Below are positions 1 through 8,172 of a DNA stretch of 64,000 bases, piece by piece; positions within the stretch are counted from its first letter, which is position 1; every line of letters begins with the position of its first letter. A model generated the notes under the pieces. It was not told where the DNA came from. It searched no databases and worked only from the letters and a program-made list of their open reading frames with translations. Both the position numbers and the translations under genes were made by a program. Source of the stretch: Thioalkalivibrio sp. ALMg11 (GTDB lineage Bacteria > Pseudomonadota > Gammaproteobacteria > Ectothiorhodospirales > Ectothiorhodospiraceae); the NCBI RefSeq assembly GCF_000377905.1, contig NZ_KB898877.1, positions 92,340 through 156,339 on the forward strand, read 5' to 3'.

Positions 1-344
1 GCCACGAAGGCATACACCATGAAGCGGATGAAGTGGACCGGCACCCGCCGGATGCTGAGCCCGTACACGATGGTCGCCACAATCAACACGCTCGCAGTGG
101 CCTGAACCGCGATCATCGCCCGATCGGTAATGAAGATCGTGCGGCTCTCCTCGTGCGTCGCCTCGCTGAGCCCACCGAACCCCGCCACCAGGATGGCATT
201 GCCAATCACGTAGGCCAGGCTCAGCAAGAACGGCAGCGCCAACAGCTTGTTGTCGCGCATGAGCCGAAACCCGGTCGCCGACCACCAGATGCCGATCCAC
301 AGCGGCACCGCGAGTACGTAGATCCAGACCACCAATGTCAGCAT
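1..344 (-). CDS. Membrane protein of unknown function (3' end outside window)
   Basis: The first 114 codons of a gene that runs off the left edge. The ATG is preceded by AAGGA at normal spacing. The product begins MLTLVVWIYVLAVPLW and shows about four hydrophobic stretches (residues 3-23, 36-56, 73-97 and 103 onward), with a short charged loop around residues 59-71, so it is an integral inner-membrane protein. It lies 33 bases after ppx on the same strand and may be co-transcribed with it. I do not recognise the family and assign no function. Confidence 0.6.
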   Translation of the reverse strand, partial: MLTLVVWIYVLAVPLWIGIWWSATGFRLMRDNKLLALPFLLSLAYVIGNAILVAGFGGLSEATHEESRTIFITDRAMIAVQATASVLIVATIVYGLSIRRVPVHFIRFMVYAFV

Positions 345-377
345 CCTGGGTTCCTTGCTCAGGTTCGGAATGGGTGC

Positions 378-1877
378 TCACTCGAACTCCAGATCCAGCT
401 TGTGACGGGCCCAGTCCTCGCGTTCTGCATCCAGATCGGCGCGCGTTAGCGGGTGGGCGTCCAGCCAGTCGGGCGCGAAGGTCAGCGTCAGACCCTCCGG
501 CGTCGCCTCGATGCGCTCCAGCGGCACCGGATCCGGCGCGCGCGAACGATGCAGCAACACGGCCAGACGCAGCAGCGCCGCCATGAACAGCAGCGGCCGC
601 GCACGATCCTCACGCACCCCGGACAACAACTTGGGCTTCAGCCCCCCCCGGTGCAGGCGCACCAGCCACGCCAACTCGGCCTGTTCGGGTTGCGAGAAAC
701 CCGGCAGGTCGGCCCAAGTGAGGATGTACTCGCCGTGCTTGTGGTATTTGCTGTGAGCCAGCGCCAGGCCGATCTCGTGCAACTCGGCGGCCCATTCCAG
801 GCGCTCGGCGTCATCCTCGCCGAGCTCCCAGGCGGCGCGAACGGCCGTCACCAGGCGCGCCACCGTTGCCTGCACCCGGTCCGCCTGGGACGAATCGACC
901 GCGAAGCGCCGGCGCAGATGGTGAATGGTGCTGCCACGCACGTCCTCGTGCCGAAAACGCCCCAGCAGGTCATGGATCACGCCCTCGCGCAGGGCCCCGT
1001 CCGAGGGGTGGAGCCGCTCGATACCCAACGCCTCGAAGGCACCCAGAAGCACCGCAAGACCACCGGCAATCACGGGCGCCCGGTCCTCGGCCAGACCGGG
1101 GAATTTCAGCCGTTTGGTGGCCCCCTGCTCGATCAGGGCATCGCGTAGCCGCTCCAGGTTCTCGCGGCTCACGCCGGGTGCCTCGTCCAGTCCGCCCTCG
1201 TGCACCATGCGATCAATGGCGAGGATGGTTCCGGAAGCCCCCAGCGCCTGATCCCAGCCGGCCTCGCGGTACGCGCTCGCGATCGGTTGCAGCTCCCGCT
1301 GCGCCTGCAGTTGCGCGGCCGTGAAGGCCTTGCGCGTCAGTTTTCCATCGGCGAAAAAGCGGCGGGTGAACGTCACACAGCCCATCTCCAGGCTCTCGGC
1401 CAGGACCGGCTCGAAGCGCTCTCCAATGATGAATTCGGTACTGCCACCCCCGATGTCCATCACCAGCCGGCGGCCACTGTCGTCCGCCAGCGCATGCGCC
1501 ACGCCCAGGTAGATCAGCCGCGCTTCCTCGCGCCCGGCAATGATCTCCACCGGATGCCCCAGGGCCTCTTCCGCCGCGCGCAGGAACGCGCGGCTGTCGC
1601 CCATCTGGCGCAGGGTGTTGGTCCCGACCACGCGCACGCGGCCGCGCGGCAGCTGGCGCAGTCGCTGGCCAAAGCGATCGAGACAATCCAGGGCACGCTG
1701 CCCCACCTCCGGATCCATCTGTCCGTCGGGATCCAGGCCGCTGGCGAGACGCACCGTCTCCTTGATCCGGTCGACCTTCAGGACCTCGCCGTCCTGACGC
1801 CGGGCCACGATCATGTGGAAGCTGTTGGAACCCAGATCGACGGCCGCAACCGTCTCCGCATCGTTCTCCGTGCGCAT
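378..1877 (-). CDS. ppx: Exopolyphosphatase (Ppx/GppA family)
   Basis: Releases orthophosphate from inorganic polyphosphate; GppA-type pppGpp hydrolysis is the alternative for this family. The 499-residue protein has the ASKHA ATPase core, with the N-terminal phosphate loop VDLGSNSFHM near residue 14 and the second loop DIGGGSTEF near residue 142. The C-terminal half is helical and HD-like (LHEIGLALAHSKYH). Full length matches E. coli Ppx. I chose the ATG (MRTENDAE) with AGGCGG upstream; an in-frame TTG two codons earlier also exists. It directly follows sixA, and the egtD-sixA-ppx genes are packed as an operon. Ppx rather than GppA is favoured by length only. Confidence 0.92.
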   Translation of the reverse strand: MRTENDAETVAAVDLGSNSFHMIVARRQDGEVLKVDRIKETVRLASGLDPDGQMDPEVGQRALDCLDRFGQRLRQLPRGRVRVVGTNTLRQMGDSRAFLRAAEEALGHPVEIIAGREEARLIYLGVAHALADDSGRRLVMDIGGGSTEFIIGERFEPVLAESLEMGCVTFTRRFFADGKLTRKAFTAAQLQAQRELQPIASAYREAGWDQALGASGTILAIDRMVHEGGLDEAPGVSRENLERLRDALIEQGATKRLKFPGLAEDRAPVIAGGLAVLLGAFEALGIERLHPSDGALREGVIHDLLGRFRHEDVRGSTIHHLRRRFAVDSSQADRVQATVARLVTAVRAAWELGEDDAERLEWAAELHEIGLALAHSKYHKHGEYILTWADLPGFSQPEQAELAWLVRLHRGGLKPKLLSGVREDRARPLLFMAALLRLAVLLHRSRAPDPVPLERIEATPEGLTLTFAPDWLDAHPLTRADLDAEREDWARHKLDLEFE

Positions 1878-1879
1878 AT

Positions 1880-2392
1880 TCAATCCGCCTCACCGCCGGC
1901 CAACCGTTCCAGGATACGTCGGGGCAGGTGCCAGGCGAGCTGCATCGGGCCCGGCAGTGCGCCCGTCAGTCCGCAGGCATCACCCTTGCCCATACGGACA
2001 AGACTGCGCCCGCCCGTCGTGCCCAGCAGACAGCTCGCGAGCAGCGACAGATCCGGCTCGTGTCCAACGATCACCAGGCCGCCATCCGCCGGGAGGTTGC
2101 GGGCCAGGGCCTCGACCTCCAGCCCCGTGGGCTGCCCGGGCGCCAGCCATTTTTTCTGCCGCACCGGGACGTCCAGCGCCTGGGACAGGGGGATCGCCGT
2201 CTGACGGGCGCGCAGATAGGGGCTGCAAAGGAGCTCGACCGATCCCGGCAGCAGATCCCCGAGCGCCTGCGCCATGCGTACCGCACTCACCTGCCCCTTT
2301 TCGGTCAGCGGCCGGTCACGATCCGCCCCGTCCCAGTCACCGGGATTCCCGGCCTGGGCGTGCCGGACCAACACCAGTCGCGGTGCCCGCAT
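1880..2392 (-). CDS. sixA: SixA-like phosphohistidine phosphatase
   Basis: A 170-residue histidine-phosphatase fold protein. The N-terminal RHG-type motif (LVLVRHAQAG) carries the catalytic histidine and VIVGHEPDLS carries the second one. SixA enzymes dephosphorylate phosphohistidine on signalling or PTS proteins; the target here is unknown. A longer frame reaches back into egtD, but the ATG at 2392 sits 5 bases after the egtD stop and gives the normal SixA length. Its 3' end lies two bases before the ppx ATG, so translation is probably coupled to both neighbours. Confidence 0.88.
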   Translation of the reverse strand: MRAPRLVLVRHAQAGNPGDWDGADRDRPLTEKGQVSAVRMAQALGDLLPGSVELLCSPYLRARQTAIPLSQALDVPVRQKKWLAPGQPTGLEVEALARNLPADGGLVIVGHEPDLSLLASCLLGTTGGRSLVRMGKGDACGLTGALPGPMQLAWHLPRRILERLAGGEAD

Positions 2393-2397
2393 CCCGC

Positions 2398-3420
2398 TCA
2401 GGCCGCCCCTGGCCGCAGCAGAAACAGGGAGTACCAGTCCTCGGGTGCCGACCACTGTGCCGTATGCTCGAGCCCGGCGGCCGTCAGCAGACGGTCGATG
2501 GCCTCGCGGCTGAACTTGCGCGAGATCTCGGTCCGGATCACCTCGCCTGCGGCGATCTCCAGAAGTGCCTCCGGCTCCGACACGCGCACCGTCTGCTGCC
2601 GCCGCGATACCAGGTGCATCTCGATCCGCGAGAGTTCTTCGACGAACGGAGCGCGATGTTCGAAACCGTCCGGATCGAAGTCCGCCCCCAACTCGGTATT
2701 CAACACCGACAGCAGGTTCAGGTTGAATGCCGCGGTCACCCCCGCCGCATCGTTGTAGGCCGCCTCCAGGACCGGGCGCGGCTTGACCCGATCCAGCCCC
2801 AGCAGCAGCCGGTCTTCGGGGTTCATGGTCTCGCGGATTCGTCGCAGCAACGCGGCCGCCTCGGCGTCCTCGAAATTGCCCAGACTGCTGCCGAGAAAGG
2901 CAAACAGACGCGGACCGTCAGCTTGCCCACCGGAAACGTCTGCCAGATGGGTCAGCGCCGCCGCATAATCCCCGCACAGGCTGTCCACCCGCATGTGATC
3001 GAAGCGCTGCAGGAGTCGCGCGCCGGCCTCGTCGAGGATCTCGGCACAGACGTCGTTCGCGACGTAATGGGGCGCGGAGACGCGGGCTTCCAGCGCCGCC
3101 AGCAGGTACTCGGTCTTGCGCGAAGTCCCGCTGCCCAGTTCGAACAGCGTGCGCGCCCCGGACGCCTCCAGGATCGCTTCGGCATGCCGCTCCAGCAGGT
3201 CGGCCTCCAGGCGCGTGGGGTAATACTCCGGGGTATCACAGATCGCATCGAACAGCTGCGATCCGCGCGCATCATAGAAATACTTCGGCGGCAGGGACCG
3301 GGGCGGCTCGAGCATCCCCGCGCGGAAATCGGCCAGCAACTCGGCGTGGGCGTCGCGTTCCTCCACCACCTGGCGGCTGTAACGAGGGGAATTGGAGACA
3401 ACGCTGGGGTCGGCGGACAT
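2398..3420 (-). CDS. egtD: L-histidine N(alpha)-methyltransferase EgtD
   Basis: Makes hercynine (trimethylhistidine) from histidine and three S-adenosylmethionine, the first step of ergothioneine synthesis. The 340-residue protein has the family N-terminus (LPPKYFYDARGSQLFDAICD, about 43-62), the SAM-binding glycine-rich loop FELGSGTSRKTEYLL near residue 92, and LFAFLGSSLGNF near 168. Length is typical for EgtD. It is transcribed divergently from egtC-egtB across a 71-base gap, so the pathway genes share one intergenic control region. It heads a tight minus-strand run egtD-sixA-ppx. Confidence 0.95.
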   Translation of the reverse strand: MSADPSVVSNSPRYSRQVVEERDAHAELLADFRAGMLEPPRSLPPKYFYDARGSQLFDAICDTPEYYPTRLEADLLERHAEAILEASGARTLFELGSGTSRKTEYLLAALEARVSAPHYVANDVCAEILDEAGARLLQRFDHMRVDSLCGDYAAALTHLADVSGGQADGPRLFAFLGSSLGNFEDAEAAALLRRIRETMNPEDRLLLGLDRVKPRPVLEAAYNDAAGVTAAFNLNLLSVLNTELGADFDPDGFEHRAPFVEELSRIEMHLVSRRQQTVRVSEPEALLEIAAGEVIRTEISRKFSREAIDRLLTAAGLEHTAQWSAPEDWYSLFLLRPGAA

Positions 3421-3491
3421 ACGGGCTTCCGTATCGGGGTGGTTTGCGGCACGCTAGCACGAAACCCCGGACGCCCCAACTGACCCTAGCC

Positions 3492-4274
3492 ATGTGCCGA
3501 CACCTCGCCTATCTGGGCCCTCCGATCACGCTGCGTAGCCTGATCCTGGACCCACCGCATAACCTGATCGAACAGGCCATGGCCCCGCAGGAGCTGGTGT
3601 ATGCGCGCGTCAACGCCGACGGCTTCGGCTTCGGCTGGTTTGGCGACGACGGTATTGCACGTCATTACCGCCGCGCCGATCCACTCTGGCAGGATCCCAA
3701 CCTGGAGGATCTGGCCAGCGACATGACCCAGCCCCTATGGGTTGCGGCCATCCGCAGTGCGACCCCCGGCTTCGGCGGGGACACCGTCAACGCCCAGCCA
3801 TTCGCCCGCGATGGCCTGCTGTACAGCCACAACGGGCTGATCAGCCGCTTCCGTCCCGATATCCGGCGCCAGATCCAGAACATCCTCAGCCAAGAGGTCG
3901 AATCGAGCATCCAGGGGACCACCGATTCCGAATACCTGTTCGCACTGGTCCGGCAGTACCTGGCCGATGACGAAAACGCGACGCTGGAGGGCGCCCTGGG
4001 CGAGGCGTTCTCCACCGTGGAGACCTGGCTGGGTGTCGACACCGCCTTGCTGAACGTGATCCTGTCCGACGGCCGCCGCATCATCGCCAGCCGCCACGCG
4101 GTCAATGCGCCCTGCCCCAGCCTCTACTACACCACCGATGACGAGACCTTCCCCGACGACAGCGTGGTCGTGGCCTCCGAGCCCCTCACCGACCGCGAAC
4201 GCTGGCGCCCGGTCCCGCCCGGCCACCTGCTGATCCTCGATCCTGACGAACCGCCGGAACTCCTGGCGTTGTAA
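3492..4274 (+). CDS. egtC: Gamma-glutamyl-hercynylcysteine S-oxide hydrolase EgtC (class II amidotransferase)
   Basis: A 260-residue Ntn-type class II glutamine amidotransferase. The start MCRHLAYLG is decisive, because Cys2 becomes the N-terminal nucleophile after Met removal. Other family features are NADGFGFGWF, the AAIRSATPG strand and PFARDGLLYSHNGLI. In mycobacteria EgtC removes glutamate from the gamma-glutamyl sulfoxide made by EgtB. It lies 15 bases before egtB and is divergent from egtD. Its presence suggests the gamma-glutamylcysteine route, whereas many proteobacterial EgtB enzymes use cysteine directly. No egtA or egtE is in this window. Confidence 0.88.
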   Translation: MCRHLAYLGPPITLRSLILDPPHNLIEQAMAPQELVYARVNADGFGFGWFGDDGIARHYRRADPLWQDPNLEDLASDMTQPLWVAAIRSATPGFGGDTVNAQPFARDGLLYSHNGLISRFRPDIRRQIQNILSQEVESSIQGTTDSEYLFALVRQYLADDENATLEGALGEAFSTVETWLGVDTALLNVILSDGRRIIASRHAVNAPCPSLYYTTDDETFPDDSVVVASEPLTDRERWRPVPPGHLLILDPDEPPELLAL

Positions 4275-4289
4275 CACGCTCCATCGGAT

Positions 4290-5480
4290 ATGAATGCCGC
4301 CCATCCGCAGCCAGGTGCAAACCCGCACCCCTCCGACTTCATGGACTGCCTGGCGACCCAGCACGACCGCCTGAACGCGGCGCTGGCGTCCACGTCGGGG
4401 AACGAATGGCGCAATCAATACCACCCGGACCTCAGCCCCATCGGCTGGCATTACGCCCATTGCCATTTCATCGAAGCGGTGTGGCTGCACGAACGCATCC
4501 TGGGTGAACCACCGCCCGAGCGGCGCGACTGGCACGATCTCTACTTCCCGGAACAGAGCCCGAAATGGCGCCGTGGCGGTAGACTTCCGCCGCGGGAATA
4601 CCTCCTGGAATGGGGCCAGGCATGCCAGCAACACCACATGGACTTGTTGCGCTCCCATCCGGAGGTGCGTCGCCACCCCCTGCTCGAGCGGGACTACCTG
4701 ACCGGCTTCCTCGCGCAGCACCACGCCATGCACCTGGAAAGCCTGGAACAGGTGCGCTGGTTCGCCCGCCTGCAGCGCCCCGAGCCACCCCGAACGTATG
4801 AGTCAAAACGCGCACTGGCGGCCAGCGGCGACTGGATCGAGTGCCCGGGTGGCGAACATGTCACCGGCAGCGACGCGGCGACCGCCTTCGACAACGAGCG
4901 TGGCCTCCACACCGTCCCGCTGGCGCCCCACGCCCTCCGCTCGCATCCGGTCTCCAATGCCGAGATCGCCGCATTCATCGAGGCCGGAGGCTACCGCCCG
5001 GGTCCCCACTGGGGCCCTGCGGGTCGAACCTGGCTGGAACAAACGGGCATCAAGGCCCCTTTGGGTTGGTGGCGGCTACCCGACGGGACGCAGGTACAAA
5101 CCCTCCCCCAGGGCGCCCAGGCACTCGATCCGCATGCACCCGCCGTCGGGCTATCCTGGTTCGAGGCCTCGGCCTATGCCCGCTGGGTGGGTGCCCGCCT
5201 TCCCCACGAACACGAGTGGGAACACGCCGCCCAGGCCGGCCGCTTGCGCGCCACGGGCCAGGTATGGGAATGGTGCGGCAACACCTTTCAGCCCTACCCG
5301 GGCTTCCAGCCGTTCCCCTACGAGGAATACTCCCTGCCCTGGTTCGACGGAGAGCACTACATCCTGCGCGGTGGCAGCGCCTGGAGCGATCCGTTGCTCA
5401 CCCGCTCTACAATGCGCAACTTCTTCACCCCGGAAAAACGCCACGTGTTCGCCGGCCTCCGGCTTGCGCGCGACCTCTAG
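4290..5480 (+). CDS. egtB: Ergothioneine sulfoxide synthase EgtB
   Basis: Non-haem iron enzyme that joins hercynine to a thiol donor and forms the sulfoxide. The 396-residue protein has a DinB-like N-terminal helical domain followed by an FGE-sulfatase/C-type-lectin-like domain (about 165-396). The three-histidine iron site is visible: His54 (GWHYAHCHF), then His144 and His148 in an HX3HXE motif (QHHAMHLE). The C-terminus has WEWCGNTF and LRGGSAWSD. The related SenA selenoneine synthase has the same fold, but no senB or selD-like partner is present and egtC/egtD are adjacent, so EgtB is the better call. Confidence 0.9.
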   Translation: MNAAHPQPGANPHPSDFMDCLATQHDRLNAALASTSGNEWRNQYHPDLSPIGWHYAHCHFIEAVWLHERILGEPPPERRDWHDLYFPEQSPKWRRGGRLPPREYLLEWGQACQQHHMDLLRSHPEVRRHPLLERDYLTGFLAQHHAMHLESLEQVRWFARLQRPEPPRTYESKRALAASGDWIECPGGEHVTGSDAATAFDNERGLHTVPLAPHALRSHPVSNAEIAAFIEAGGYRPGPHWGPAGRTWLEQTGIKAPLGWWRLPDGTQVQTLPQGAQALDPHAPAVGLSWFEASAYARWVGARLPHEHEWEHAAQAGRLRATGQVWEWCGNTFQPYPGFQPFPYEEYSLPWFDGEHYILRGGSAWSDPLLTRSTMRNFFTPEKRHVFAGLRLARDL

Positions 5481-5489
5481 AGGCTTCTC

Positions 5490-6242
5490 ATGATGCGACA
5501 CCACGCAATCCGTAACGGCGCCCGGCTACCCTGGATGTTGGCCGGGCTCGCCGCCCTGGTCCTGGCATTACCGGGTGCTGCCGTCTCCGGTGACGGCAGT
5601 ACCACGCTCAGCCTGACCGGCAAGGCCGAGCGCCAGGTCGCCAACGATCACATGACCGTGCTGATGACGACCGAGGCGCGCGCCCCGGAGGCCGCCGAGG
5701 CCGCTGCGACCGTCAACCGAAATATGGAGGCCGCATTGGAGCGCGCCGCCGAACAGGATGACATCGAAGCCCGCACCATCGGCTATTCCACCCGCGCCAT
5801 CCACGACGCCGATGACCGCAGCCGCATCAGTGCCTGGCAGGTCCAGCAGAACCTGGAACTGACCAGCAGTGATTTCGACCCGTTGACCGAACTGGTCGGC
5901 GCACTCCAGCAGCGGGACCTTACCGTCAGCCAGATCCGCTTTTCCCTCAGTGCCGAGGCACGCCAGGAACATCGCGAGGCGATGATCGAAGAGGCAATGG
6001 AAGACCTGAAGGAACAGGCGCGCTTGATCGCCCGCTCGCTGGGGGCCACGCACCTGCGCACGCTGGAAGTGGAGTTGCCGGACGACCACTACGATCGGCC
6101 ACAACCCATGATGGCCATGCGCGCAATGGACGAGTCGGCCAGCCAGCCGTCACTGGAGGCCGGGCATTCCACCCTGAACCTCAGCGTGCGTGGACGCCTG
6201 CAGGCCCTGGGCGCCGAGACCCTGCGCGTCGGCCCGCGTTAG
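5490..6242 (+). CDS. SIMPL-domain (DUF541) periplasmic protein, YggE-like
   Basis: A 250-residue exported protein. The N-terminus has a signal peptide (basic start, hydrophobic stretch LAGLAALVLALPG, cleavage near AVSG). The rest matches the SIMPL/DUF541 fold seen in E. coli YggE: TLSLTGKAERQVANDHMTV at the start, repeated alternating strands, and a C-terminal STLNLSVRGRLQAL strand. YggE-type proteins are linked to lower oxidative damage, but their biochemistry is unsettled. It lies 9 bases after egtB, so it is probably in the same transcript, which fits an antioxidant theme. Confidence 0.8.
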   Translation: MMRHHAIRNGARLPWMLAGLAALVLALPGAAVSGDGSTTLSLTGKAERQVANDHMTVLMTTEARAPEAAEAAATVNRNMEAALERAAEQDDIEARTIGYSTRAIHDADDRSRISAWQVQQNLELTSSDFDPLTELVGALQQRDLTVSQIRFSLSAEARQEHREAMIEEAMEDLKEQARLIARSLGATHLRTLEVELPDDHYDRPQPMMAMRAMDESASQPSLEAGHSTLNLSVRGRLQALGAETLRVGPR

Positions 6243-6257
6243 CGCGCAAGTCCATCC

Positions 6258-6368
6258 CGTAGGGTGCCGTGAGGCGCTAGCCGAACCGCACCGATCCATG
6301 CGGGCCCCGACCCCCGGGTACCCCCGGCCTCGATCGGTGCAATTCGCTGCGCTCATTGGCACCCTACG
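6258..6368. repeat. Inverted pair of GTAGGGTGC-type dispersed repeat
   Basis: Two divergent arms, CGTAGGGTGCCGTGAGGC (6258 onward) and the complementary GCTCATTGGCACCCTACG (to 6368), enclose about 40 bases and can fold into a long hairpin. The same element recurs at 24172-24277 and 41131-41277, always between genes. It resembles the GTAGGATGCGATGAGC repeats scattered in many gammaproteobacterial genomes. Confidence 0.75.
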
Positions 6369-6494
6369 TCGTTCATGATCAGGGATAGCCCTCGGATATG
6401 TAGAGTCCGTAAACCGCCCCTCAGCGGGCTACCAACGAGCGCCACAAGGCCGTACGCAGCCCAAGCCGACGCCCGCAGCAAACATCCCCCAAGC

Positions 6495-7206
6495 GTCATC
6501 CCGGCCGTAGCGCTCCCATTCTCGTCATCCCGGCCGTAGCGCTCCCCTCCCCGTCATCCCGGCCGTAGCGCAGCGAAGAGCCGGGATCTCCCCACGCACG
6601 AACACCCCGACGTCTGCGCCACCTCCAACGATGGAGATCCCGGATAACCGCTACGCGGTTTCCGGGATGACGGGGGTTGGGTGGTCATTCCGAGGGTTAG
6701 ACGATCATTCCGAACGTGGGTGCATCCATCCAGCCCCACCCCCCCCGGCCGTTATCGCGGCGGGACCCTCCTTTCCCATCATCCCGGCCACAGCTCCCCT
6801 TCTCGTCATCCCGGCCGGAGCGAAGCGAAGAGCCGGGATCTCCCCGCGCACAAACACCCCGGCGTCTCTGCCACCTCCAACGATGGAGATCCCGGATAAC
6901 CGCTGCGCGGTTTCCGGGATGACGAGGGTTGGGTGGTCATTCTGAGGGTCAGACGGTCATTCCGAACGTGGGTGCATCCATCCAGCCCGAATCCCCCCGG
7001 CCGTTATCCCGGTGGGATCCTCCTTTCCCATAATCCCGGCCACAGCGCTCCCATTCTCATCATCCCGGCCGTAGCGCTCCCCTCCCCGTCATCCCGGCCG
7101 TAGCGCAGCGAAGAGCCGGGATCTCCTCACGCACGAACACCCCGGCGTCTCTACGCCTTCCAACGATGGAGATCCCGGATAACCCCTGCGCGGTTTCCGG
7201 GATGAC
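6495..7206. repeat. Three tandem copies of a ~250-285 bp hairpin-forming repeat
   Basis: The gap between the SIMPL gene and the next gene (6243-7407) holds no convincing gene. Three copies of a palindromic unit lie at 6553-6670, 6804-6923 and 7088-7206. Each starts GTCATCCCGGCC, passes through GAGCCGGGATCTCC and its complement GGAGATCCCGG, and ends TTTCCGGGATGAC, so both outer and inner arms pair. The spacers (GGTCATTCCGA, GAACGTGGGTGCATCCATCC) are also repeated. Extra solo copies of GTCATCCCGGCCGTAGCG lie at 6495, 6523 and 7059. Short open frames here are Arg/Pro-rich and repeat-derived. Confidence 0.85.
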
Positions 7207-7407
7207 GGGCTCACGGTGAGGATCCGGGCGGCCGATGGGCTTGGGACTCCATGCCATCGCCCTTTATGCGTTGCGTCTCCCTGAGGATCGAAGCACATCA
7301 GGGGCACCGCAACCGCCCCGCACTCCTCCGCGCCTAGTAGAGGCATTGACGGAAAAATGAACGCGTGCGGGAAACGGTGTGATTCGCGGACGGACTCGGG
7401 GGCGGCT

Positions 7408-8097
7408 TTAGCGGGCGAGTTCCAGCACCAGCTCGCCGTCACGCACCTCGATGGACTCGATGCCCGCGCGCAGTTGCTGGAAGGGCTCCAGCGCAAGCAG
7501 GTCCTCGTCCTTCAGCCCGCCCAGCCATGCATCCGGCAGCGGGATTCCGGCGACGCTGACACCGACCAGGCGCGCATGCACCCGCCCATCCTCGGTCTCG
7601 AAGCGGACACCCGAGCGGACATTCAGGACACGGCCCCCAAGGAGTGGGATATCGGCCGGAACATCAATACGCACCCGAGTGCTGACCTGCCCCGGCGTCA
7701 GACGCATGGCGACGCGCCCGGCCAAGTCCGGGTCCTGGGCGATCAGGGCATTCAGTTCGCGCTCGCTGAAGCGCACCTCGCGCGCCTCGGCGCGTTCCTC
7801 GTAGAGTTCCGGGACCAGCGGCTCGGCCTCGGCGTCGAGATCGATGATCGGGTCTCCGGGCGCCTGATCCGGGCGGGGCTCGGCATCGCGCGGCCCCAGC
7901 GCCTGCAACTTGGCCTCCAGCTCGGCCTGCTCCTCGACGTCCAGCGTCACCGCCTCGGGCTCGCCCGACTGCAGGTGGATCACACCCCAGAAGCCCGCCC
8001 ACAATGCAGCCAGGATCAGCAGGACAATCAGATAACGCGGGGGACGCCCCGTGGAACGGTACTGGATGGGCGCGGAGGGTTCGTTGTTCTTGGCCAT
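7408..8097 (-). CDS. Membrane-anchored protein of unknown function
   Basis: A 229-residue protein with a short basic cytoplasmic start, one membrane segment (YLIVLLILAALWAGFWGVIHL, about 22-42), an acidic linker (about 50-100) and a C-terminal domain rich in beta strands (FSERELNALIAQDP onward). The C-terminal layout, with a motif like SERELNALI followed by paired strands, resembles small DUF2140/YpmS-like anchored proteins. No catalytic motif is seen. It lies 75 bases after flgL on the same strand and could be co-transcribed with it, though nothing ties it to flagella. Confidence 0.65.
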   Translation of the reverse strand: MAKNNEPSAPIQYRSTGRPPRYLIVLLILAALWAGFWGVIHLQSGEPEAVTLDVEEQAELEAKLQALGPRDAEPRPDQAPGDPIIDLDAEAEPLVPELYEERAEAREVRFSERELNALIAQDPDLAGRVAMRLTPGQVSTRVRIDVPADIPLLGGRVLNVRSGVRFETEDGRVHARLVGVSVAGIPLPDAWLGGLKDEDLLALEPFQQLRAGIESIEVRDGELVLELAR

Positions 8098-8172
8098 GCC
8101 GGACTCTCGCAGATCACAATGGCGTCATGGTCGCACAAAGGCACGACCATGATCCGCCCGACCGGGGATTGA

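Noticed and set aside
6495..7206. CRISPR-like regular repeats
   Set aside because: Units are over 100 bases, internally palindromic and separated by repeated rather than unique spacers, and no cas genes are present.
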